From contig JALJCO010012618.1 of the NCBI GenBank assembly GCA_023101725.1, positions 186,001-250,000 on the forward strand: a DNA stretch of 64,000 nucleotides, in the 5' to 3' direction. Source of the stretch: Atherinomorus stipes (Eukaryota > Chordata > Actinopteri > Atheriniformes > Atherinidae). A program made the position numbers and the translations under genes. Each line of letters begins with the position of its first letter. The first letter of the stretch is position 1. Below, piece by piece: positions 55,331 through 64,000 of this stretch. The notes beneath the pieces were generated by a model that saw only the letters and a program-made list of their open reading frames with translations, had not been told where the DNA came from and searched no databases.

Positions 55331-58300
55331 ATGTCAGGAGTCAGCAGTGACCAGCTGCACAAATCAACTTTAAATGTGTACTCGGTCAGTTTGTATTGCA
55401 TCCTTTTTCTCTTTGAGTTGTGATCGTGGGGTGAGAACAATGGGCTGGTGCTGTTTTTGGCACAGTTGACTTTTCTTGGTTGCTCTGTTGTTTTCTGTGT
55501 GTGTTACTGCAGAACCTGATGGAGCACTTCAACCCAGGTCTTGAGAAGCTTGTTACACTTGGAACCAGCTACGTTAAGGCTTTCCAAGGTGAGTAAGTTA
55601 GTGATTAATGGCTGAAATATGGATTTTAGCTTTGTGATGTTTTTCCAAATGTTTGGCCTCCAAAACACCCATTAACACAGTAAATTATTAAATATTGCAA
55701 CTTTTGTATTAGGGTTGTGTTCTTGCTTGAATAAAATTAATAAGTATCATAAAGATGATTAAAAAAAGTTTGTAAAACAAAGGTAGTGGGACGTAATTGA
55801 TAAACTCTTGTGGACTCATACAATACAGTAATATTATATACTGTACTAAGTAGTTTTTTTTTTTTTTTTTAATTATCAGATTTACATTTGTGCTTCAAAC
55901 GTGTCAGCTTGACTTCACTTCCTGTTTACATATCTTGGGTCGTGTATGTAACATTGGTGATTAGGTGCGCAGCATGCATCATTAATGCCACCTCTGCCTC
56001 ATAAAACAAGAATAGGCCATCAGTCGCAGGTTAGTGTTGTAACACAACACTCACTGGCACAACGCTATTCCTAGACTAGAATCACGTATCACTTGTCAGT
56101 GCTGCAAGGTTTCTGCTCCTAATGAATAAAGGCTGTACTGATTGACCAAATTAAGGACAGTTTGAAAATACTTGACGCTGCCATGAAGTCCGTAGGGTTT
56201 AATATTTCAAAGATTCAAAGATTCTGTTTTAATGCAGCATTTCTTTTCTTTTTTTTTTTTTTTTTTTTGTTGGGGAGAGGATTTCATACGTAGGAACACA
56301 TTTCAGCTGAATTTCATTTATAGTTCACATTGTCCTTTTCCCCCTTTTTTTCACCAAATGTGCAAATGCATAAATGCAAATAAAAAGTAACAATTAAAGA
56401 AACAGTCAAAAAACTGAAAAGAAAAACAGAAAAAACACTAATAGAAGCGAAGGAAGTCCTTTCCCCCTTCTGCTCTATCGATATACATTCCTTAAAGAAA
56501 AAGATCCTCATCTCAGTTAGTTATAACTTAAAAACATGCACGTGTCTTCCCCTTTATTTTCATTTACATACAAATACCAAATAACAACATTAAGTAAGAA
56601 ATGCCATAACACTGATCACCATAACAAACAGCAACAATGACAAAAAAACAAAACGGAAATCTTAAAACTAACAATATAATTGAAAGCCCCCCCCCCAAAA
56701 AAAAAAAAAAAAAAAAAAAATTAAAATCAGATAAAATTAAAATCAAATCAAATAAAAACAAAATTGAATTAGATATATTTATCCATTTACATCTGGAAAT
56801 AAATAAAAATGATCATAAACGATTCAAGCTTTAGGGTAGTTATCATTTTTCTATCTCCAGAAGTACAGGCGCCCATTTCTCTTGAGATATCTTGACTCTA
56901 AACTGTAATTTTGCTGCTCCTTTTTCCATTCCCATCACATCTTTAACCCTTTCCCACCAAAGATCTCTGCTAGGGGGTTTTGGCTTTCGCCAGGAGACTG
57001 TTATTACTTGTTTTGTTACACAACAGCAAGAATATTTGCAACTCTGGATTTAGTTTTTCCTCACAAATGTTTTCAGTATTTTTCCTTCCGTTGTTCCAAT
57101 CATCTTTAATTCTGGGACAATCTCAGAATATTTAAAGCAGCATTTCTGTTTGGTTCTGCGTCAGCCTTAGCTGTTTGCAGTGAGGCCTACTTCAGTGCTG
57201 TGGCTAAGATGGGTGACCAGGCCCTTCACACACTCTCATCTCGTTCTCTTGGTAAGATTATGTCAACATAAGTGTGTTTGCATGTTTTGTGCTTTTGACT
57301 GATTTACTCAAAAGGTTCCAGCCTTTGTTTGTTGCATTACACACTCCTAGTTGGCCTTTATAGATGGTGCTACTAATGTTGATGCCAATTATATTGATAC
57401 ATCTTAGATTATTAAAAAAAACACACGCAGTGTACCTTAATGTTCCCTCTTCTGCTCATTTACATCATGTTCTTTATACGCATGCTTTTGTTGGTTACAC
57501 AAATGTGTGTATGCATTCTCGTGTGCACATTAGTAAATGTATGAGCATGCATTTTCTATAAGCTTCACTTTCACTCTGACCCTAGGGGTGTGTGCACGCA
57601 TCATTAATAGCAATTAGCATTATGCTAACACATCCCTATAGAATGTGAAGGTTAGCTCAGTCCATTCTTGGCTGGCTGACTGAGAAGGTCAGCATGACCA
57701 CAGGCCCTATTGAGTGGCAGCCCTTAAAATATAGATGAGGAGCGTCGTCAGCTGCACTCAGTTCATTAGCTCAGCCGCTATAGGCAAATCCAGTCAATCT
57801 TAATGGTGTCCATCTGGTCTATGGTGATCGGTAAAGCCTGTTTTTGCTTTAAACAGGGGATGTCCTGATCCAGATATCTGAAACACAGAGGAGACTCACT
57901 GCAGAGATGGAGGGAGTGGTCAGTACATTTCCTCAGCAGATGCAGAATGCCTGCACCCTCAAAGTGCTAGCTAAAACATGATCTATAAAACATTAACCCA
58001 AACTGTAAATGCCTAAAATCCTCAATTTTTTGCATACTTAGTGGTGATTAAGAATAAGGATAGACTGATACATTGGCTGGCTAATATTTAAGGCCAATAT
58101 GTGCGTTTTTTTGCCGGTATTGGCCAATATGTCGGCTGTGTTGATCCCCACTCTGCATTATTTACAGACTTTTTTTTTTTTATCATAAGTTAGATGTTTC
58201 TTTTTAATATTTGTTTACAAGTGCACTGTTTCTTTTTTTAATATATTCTTTTGAGGTGCTTTGTTCTTTTTTTTTTTATATAAGAGTTGTAAAAACAATT

Positions 58301-61300
58301 TTCATTGTGTCCTTCATTAATTTGGGAGTCAAATGCAGTATTGGCCCCAAATGTCATCAGGTTGTATCAGCTGAAGCTGATGAGAAAATATCGGTATTGG
58401 TATCGGCCCTAAAAATTTGTATTGGTTGATCCCTAATTAAGAATGATAAAAATCTTATCCCATGTTATAGAGAGCATTTTATCCCAGTCAGACCTCCCTA
58501 AGTCTTTTCTAAAATATTGATTTAATTTGTTTGATGAGTAAGTCAGGTACTAATTAACAAATACCCTTTTCCTTGCTAGAGAGGACAGTTTATCCTTTCA
58601 CTTTACTGCTTAAAATTCATACATCCACCTTAAACCCTGCTTAATTGAAGTTGTTTTCAGTGATATAAAAAGGAAAAGCATGGCCTCTAATTAAAAATCT
58701 GGCCTGAGGAAGGACCACATTTGCATATTCATTTAGTCAAACAATTAAACATCAAGCTCATCCTGTTTGAACGAGGGTGAAGTTTCCTTAATGACTCATT
58801 TCCATCACAAACAGCACTGTCTCTCCTCCTGCTGCAGTTTCAGTGGTTCCAGATTGAAGTGTTGCAAGCGATGGAGAACAATATCAAGTTGGATGAGGAG
58901 TACATTGATGTGAGTTTACTTTGTTAAATATGCGCTTAATGGAAAGTCCATATGAATATGCAAATTATTATATTCTCTAAACTAATTTATTACATTATCA
59001 GCTGAATGGACAAAGTATTATGTATGAGGTGGATATATATTGTGTTGCCAGCAGATGCAATTAGTATCTAACTGAATTTGAGGGCTGTTGTTTATCCGTT
59101 TTTCTTGTGCGGGGATATTTTATGTAACTGGTTATTTTCTTTGGTCTTTACATTTTCTCTTACATGTTCAGAAGTTTCAGCAAACCAGATAAACATGATT
59201 GCTTTAAGACCTGGTAAATTATACAACTGTGAATGAAATCATAAAGATGCCAAGATTATACAAATCCCAATTTTTTTTCCTGTTTTTCTTTTGTTTTCTG
59301 TTTGTTTGTTTTTTTAACATTGCTCAGTCCCATTCTGTTTAGAAATCCATCAAAAAAAGACAGAAAAAAAGAACTTCTCAGAGTTTACGTCTCTGAACAA
59401 CCCATTCAAAGTTGCAGGGAGCTACGATGTCCGAACAAGAAAATGCCAGGTTATAGATTCACCATAACAGATCATGAATACAGGAGGAGACTATAACAAA
59501 AACTCGTCAGAAATGATGCAACTGTACCACCTGATGATTTCCTGCCCTTTGAACACAGAAGCATCTGGTTCTCATGTCAGAATTTTAACTTCAGGCTTTA
59601 TCAAAAACAAGCAGGCGACAGCATTCTGCCTCGCAGGAGGCATGCAGAAGGAGAGCACAGCTTGTAAACATCACCATGTGCACTTCCTATAAGCAAATCA
59701 CGGACACTTTATCATTATCTGAATAAAACCGTTTGCTTTGCTGCAGGGGAGTCGCAGAGTGTATGAGCTGGAGGTGAGGAACCAAGCAGAGGCTTTAGAG
59801 AAGCAGCTGAGACGTGGAGCCTTCAGGGACTCGCTGGTAAAAATCTATTACTCATAAACACTATGCAGGCTCACATGCAACATACACAGAGTTTTGCAAT
59901 AACACCAGTGCCCTTGTTTGCATGTGATATTTCCCTGTGTGTTTTCAGGAGAACAGTGAATACATGCTGTACCTGAGGCAGAGCCAGCAGGAGATCCTGA
60001 AGGAGGAAGAGAGGAGGTATCGCTTCTTGGCAGAGAAGCACTGTGGCCTCACACAGTCGCTCCTCTTCCTAATAAACAAGGTATACAAACACACAACAAC
60101 AGCAAACCAGACTTCACCGCTCTGTGTGTTTCTCACTAACTCAAATCGAGCAACTTGCTGAACTCTGGTCCTAACTGCTCCTTTGAAATGTTACGATAAT
60201 ACATCAGTGTTTATAGTGTTTTAATTTAAAGCAGTCACCATAGTAACCAGCTACAAGACTATTATGCTCCAGATCAGGGTTCATGCATCTGAGCAAATTA
60301 TTCCTGCATATAAAAGATCCAAAGTGTAGGATGCAGTGATGTCTTACAGAATAATTTCATGTAGCAACTGATTAAATCCCACCGCCAGAAAACCCACGGT
60401 GACCATGAAAAAGTCAAAATCCCCTATATTCATTCTTAGATAACAGCTCACATGCCCTGCAGTTATCGTATCAGAGAAGCAACGGAAAGGAGAACTTGTT
60501 TGGTTCATTTTTTGTCTTTTACTTACACCGACTTCAGCTACTTTGGCCCCCTTAATTTCAGTGTTCCTGATTCTTTATGCAACCAAGACTTTGAGTATGT
60601 CAGTGTTTTCATTCCAGCCAGGTGATCTCATGTTAATTGTTTGATTATCTGATAAAATCCAGTCTCATTTTGCTTCATCTAACTTACTGAAGTGTATGTT
60701 AATCTTTTTGCTGCCTTATTAGTTTGAGATTTAATGAGCTCCTCAGTCGTCTCATCTGTTTTCAGACTGGTTCTTCCCTCCAGCAAAAGGCGGACGGATG
60801 GAAGGAGAAAGTAAATGAGACCCGCGGCTCCAGATCTCGAACGCCCACCCATTTGGACCAAGAGGCGCAGGTACAGACAACGTATCTGGTTTAGTCCATT
60901 GTTTTTATCTATTGCAGCATTGTTTTATTAGCATTGTGAATTAGCAACATAATCAACAAACAGGCTTTAACAAAGTTTCGCAGGTGGAGTTCCATGCAAC
61001 AGTGTCTGTTCAGGGCTTTTGTGACGTATCTTATGAAAAAAATCGTACATGCTTATTCAGACGTACGTGGGGCCTCGGTAAATCCAACAAAAAGGTTCAC
61101 TTTTAGTCTCACCTAAAATTTTGATAGATTTAAAATTAAGGTCACATTAGAAACAATAATCTATTTAAGACATTTCTTCATAATTTATTTCTACGCTGCT
61201 TATTACAAAGAGTCTGTATATGTTGACCCTGTCATAGCTGAGCAAGAAAGATTTATTTTATTTTGATTTATTCTGCCTCGCACTATTTAAAACAGAACTT

Positions 61301-63016
61301 CCCTTATTATTATTATTATTATTATTATTAACTTTTATTGTTATTTTTCAAAAGTCTTTTATTAAACTTACTAAGAATAATTTCAGTCCAAAGTCCAAAC
61401 AAAACCAAACAAAATGTTAAATCTAACTTGCAGACGTTCAGGTAACGTTGACTGTTCTTATTCCTCTTTTTGCCCAAAAATTCCATTTAAAATTTAGCTG
61501 AAGAAAACCTGGAAGATTGCTGACTCTGTCCTGCACATTTACAGCTTATATGTGCTGCTACAACACAGATGTGGCCAGACTGGCTGCCAAAACACAAAAT
61601 GCAGAAGTTTGATTTGAGAAACATGCAAAAAAAAAAAAAAAAAAAAGAGTGACTGGTGATTTGTAAAAAGTATCAATGCCATGCTGTGTCTGTACATAAA
61701 AAGAGTTTTCTGTAATTTAGAGTACTTGGGTGTCTGAAATGCATGGTTATAAACAACCAAAAACATTAAAAAAAAAGAGCTGAGACATAGTACAATTCTT
61801 TCACTTTGTGTGGGGCAGACTTTATAGGACTGAAAGTCAGGAGATGGTTCAGATTTCCAGGCCCATCTGATCTGATGCCACAGAGCCCCCCCTCCCCCCC
61901 AAATTTATCTGCACTCATTGCAGGACTTCTACCATCTGTCCCAATGACAACCAGCCCAGTCGTTTTTGCAAATACTGGATGTCCTAGATTAGAACCATTA
62001 AGTAGGTTTCACTTGTGAAACGTTTTATGGATAGCTGCACAACGAAGCGTTCAGGAACACACTACCTCCCAGTCTCCGAGGATATCAGAGATCAGCGTGT
62101 AGTCCATTGGAGTTTTGAGGCCAGTGTTTCAGAAGCAGTTCCTGAAAGCCTATTGGTGTGCACCCCCTTTTGCCTGACTGACCCGGGCCAGTTCAACACT
62201 TGACCTTAGTCAAGCGCCTACATAAAAAAATGGATCAGTACCAACTATCCTTGGCCAAAACTGCAGATAATGGAAAGGCAGGTATGTCAGGAATGAACTG
62301 ACTCTGTGATTCTTTGGCCGTTACGTACAAACCAAAGCTACAAGCTGAGCAAATAAATTAAATGCTCATGAATTGCTCAGCATTATTTTTGACAAGGTCT
62401 CCCCCACATCACACATTTTGTTTGTTAGATGGGTGCTTGTTTATTGAAATTCAACTGAATCTGCTGCTTTTACTTCATATTTCCACTGACAGTAAATCTG
62501 CTCTGCTACATTTATAAGAATAAGAATTGTGAGTAGATACAACAGTTGATCTGATATATGTTACTCTGCTAAGCTTCGAGGATCAGTGAGCTCCCTGCTT
62601 CAGACAGTTGCCAGAGATGAGGATATGTCCTGGGCCAGGCGGGAGCAGCAGGCTCTGGGCAGAGTGCCCTCTAGAGGTGAGAGATGTAGCGGCTGCAGCT
62701 GCAGTATGCTGCCAGTGTAATAGTTTAGCTTGCGCATTTGCGTAGAATTTTCTGATTCTATTAATACTTGTCTCTCTCCTTCATTTTGTTATCTGTCCTT
62801 CACTCCAGCGCCGTCTCCTCTCCCCAGTCGCTCTCGCTCCAGTTCCGTGGGGGAATCTCTGGGTCTTGGAGCAGGAAGAGCCATGAGAGCCCTTGTGTCT
62901 CACCCCTCCTCATCCAACCCCAAACTTCTACCTTTCAACAGAGGAGAGACTGTCATCGTCCTGGTCCAGGAGCCTCGCAACGGCTGGTTGTACGGCCGCA
63001 CTGACAGCAGCCTGCG
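55331..63016 (+). CDS. baiap2l2: I-BAR/SH3 adaptor, BAIAP2L2 (Pinkbar)-like, 5' part
   Basis: Ten exons join in frame (about 327 codons): 55331-55384, 55513-55588, 57171-57251, 57857-57918, 58838-58909, 59747-59836, 59949-60080, 60766-60870, 62574-62676 and 62809-63016. The I-BAR domain binds and bends membrane and couples to actin; BAIAP2L2 is known from epithelial junctions and hair-cell stereocilia. Visible motifs: NLMEHFNPGLEKLV, KMGDQALHTLSS, GDVLIQISETQRRL, KLDEEYI and the family block EEERRYRFLAEKHCGL. RYRFLAEKH favours BAIAP2L2 over BAIAP2 or BAIAP2L1 (RFCFLVDKH). A serine/arginine linker (PSRSRSSSVG) leads to the first half of an SH3 domain (MRALVSH, LLPFNRGETVIVLV, GWLYGR). The last exon ends in phase 2; the remaining SH3 (GWFP-type block) is not in the window, so the gene is cut at its 3' side. 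The start is the only in-frame ATG before the domain. Confidence 0.88.
55589..57170. other. I-BAR gene intron 2
   Basis: It holds T- and A-rich runs (for example C8A24 near 56690) and a stretch at about 56310-57120 that looks like old antisense retroelement sequence, but no protein block was clear enough to name it. Confidence 0.35.
58060..58435. repeat. Degraded hAT-like repeat (tatcggccc type)
   Basis: It runs from ggatagactgatacattggctggc to tatcggccctaaaaatttgtattggttgatccct. The ends are imperfect inverted repeats of the GGATCAACCGATAC type common in fish. It is in intron 4 of the I-BAR gene. Confidence 0.5.
60871..62573. other. I-BAR gene intron 8
   Basis: It contains (TTA)n near 61305-61330 and an A20 run near 61627. 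No exon, RNA gene or bounded mobile element is supported. Confidence 0.4.
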
Positions 63017-64000
63017 GTGGGTTTATTTATGGGGGGTTCATGTGCATGTAAGCAGAACCAAAGTTTTATGATTCTCACCAGGTTCTACAATAAATGTTGT
63101 GTTTACGCAGCATCCAGAAGGATTTGCAGCAGACTTTTGTGACCAAGACTCTGGTTTTTCATTTTGTTGCTCTTGTTATCAGCAGAGACAATGGAAGATG
63201 TTTTTTCAGGACAGAAAAGGAAGAACTACTGGGCATATCCTTGGAGTCTATAGCAGTATTTACAATACAGAAGAGAAATAACTGAACTGCTTGAGGCATA
63301 TTATTGACCAACAGTTAAACAATACCATCCATAAACACAAGTGTTTGCAGTTAGTTTAACAGCTAAATCTAATAATCTAGGAGAGAAATATTGTGTAAAA
63401 TGTATTGACAGAACATGTCAGTATGCCAAAGGCAAATCTGCATAATGCAGTATGAAGGCAAGAGCAAATGCAGATCTATGCATGAAAACATTATATATTT
63501 TTAAAATTGTTTGAAATGCGTTGAATAAATAACAGTTACATTTTACTGGGTTTCAGAGTTGGACTGTTTTCATGCATTTTCAGCCCAGGATTTTTAGATC
63601 TGAAATCAGAGCTGCATGACACAGCAGAAAAGCAACAGCCAACCTTGTCCCTGTCACTGTAATCTGACAAATAAGCCAATCCTGATGCAGTCTCAAACAA
63701 AGCCATGGCATATAGCTGTGTAGCTGACTGTTCTGCCTTCATCACAGAAATGGTCTGCTCTGGATGCCAGAATTTTCAGGACTTGGGCTGCCTAGATTGC
63801 AGATGAAGAAATGATGATGAAGAAGAATTTGCATAATTGTGTGAAGACAAAAGTCGAAAGGAAGCATTGCAGATGGAGGTGCTTCATATCTGGTTGCAAA
63901 ATGGATTTAAGGGCCACGTTGACATATTTTGGGGACACTATGTGCATGTACCAATAGCAATAACATAAATTAATTTTGTGAAGAGACAAAGCTGCACATT
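63017..64000. other. I-BAR gene intron 10, open at window end
   Basis: No exon continuing the SH3 domain (Trp-Phe-Pro/Tyr block) is found after the donor CTG CG|gtgggt. A phase-compatible acceptor at 63110 would give a non-SH3 reading, so it was not used. Confidence 0.5.

Noticed and set aside
63110..63285. Next exon of the I-BAR gene
   Set aside because: The phase fits but the reading lacks any SH3 Trp-Phe-Pro block and has no clear donor.

Overview
The window looks like genomic DNA of a ray-finned (teleost, probably percomorph) fish. Genes are split into many small exons with GT-AG introns. Introns are crowded with Tc1/mariner-type, hAT-type and other inverted-repeat elements and an L2/CR1-like LINE, with GAAA/TTTC and poly(C) simple repeats. 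There is no sign of bacterial, viral or CRISPR content. All three genes I can support lie on the plus strand.

Layout. (1) 1-1665: no gene; the first ~220 bases are low-complexity poly(G). (2) A complete FAM20C-type secreted protein kinase gene (likely fam20cl or another FAM20C paralogue) runs from the ATG at 1666 to the stop at 52094 in ten coding exons: seven at 1666-10615 and three at 50369-52094. They join into one open frame of 521 codons with every key kinase motif present. (3) Inside its ~39.8-kb seventh intron, on the same strand, lies a whole second gene of about 44 coding exons (14702-49973). It encodes a giant divergent dynein heavy chain, best matched by DNHD1. Motifs appear in dynein order: long N-terminal tail, linker, AAA1/AAA2 on one 3.1-kb exon, AAA3, AAA4, coiled-coil stalk with tip, AAA5, AAA6 and a C-terminal domain. 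It has its own apparent promoter region (perfect RFX X-box palindrome at 13147-13160, strong first splice donor at 13202/13203) and its own poly(A) signal (50074-50079), about 290 bp before the host gene resumes. (4) 52095-55330: intergenic, no gene seen. (5) 55331-63016 and beyond: the 5' ten coding exons of an I-BAR/SH3 gene, best matched by BAIAP2L2 (Pinkbar); the window ends before the rest of the SH3 domain.

The nested genes do unrelated jobs: Golgi/secretory phosphorylation, and probably a sperm-flagellum or ciliary dynein-like protein. Their sharing of one transcription unit on one strand is the most notable feature here. The dynein-like gene keeps the dynein fold but has lost the AAA1 Walker B acidic pair, so it is unlikely to be a conventional motor. 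At three places its reading frame cannot be joined cleanly (near 32215-32322, 33130-33235 and 41254-41705), which could mean sequence error, unusual splicing or decay.

The mobile elements form several multi-copy families, and some insertions are datable by nesting: an AAG-flanked element inside a long-TIR element whose empty site is seen in a second copy; an 8-bp-flanked hAT-like element and a TTAA-flanked element inside two copies of a third family; and a GC-rich element inside the LINE. Exon ends were chosen by hand from splice signals and conserved protein motifs, with no alignment run.
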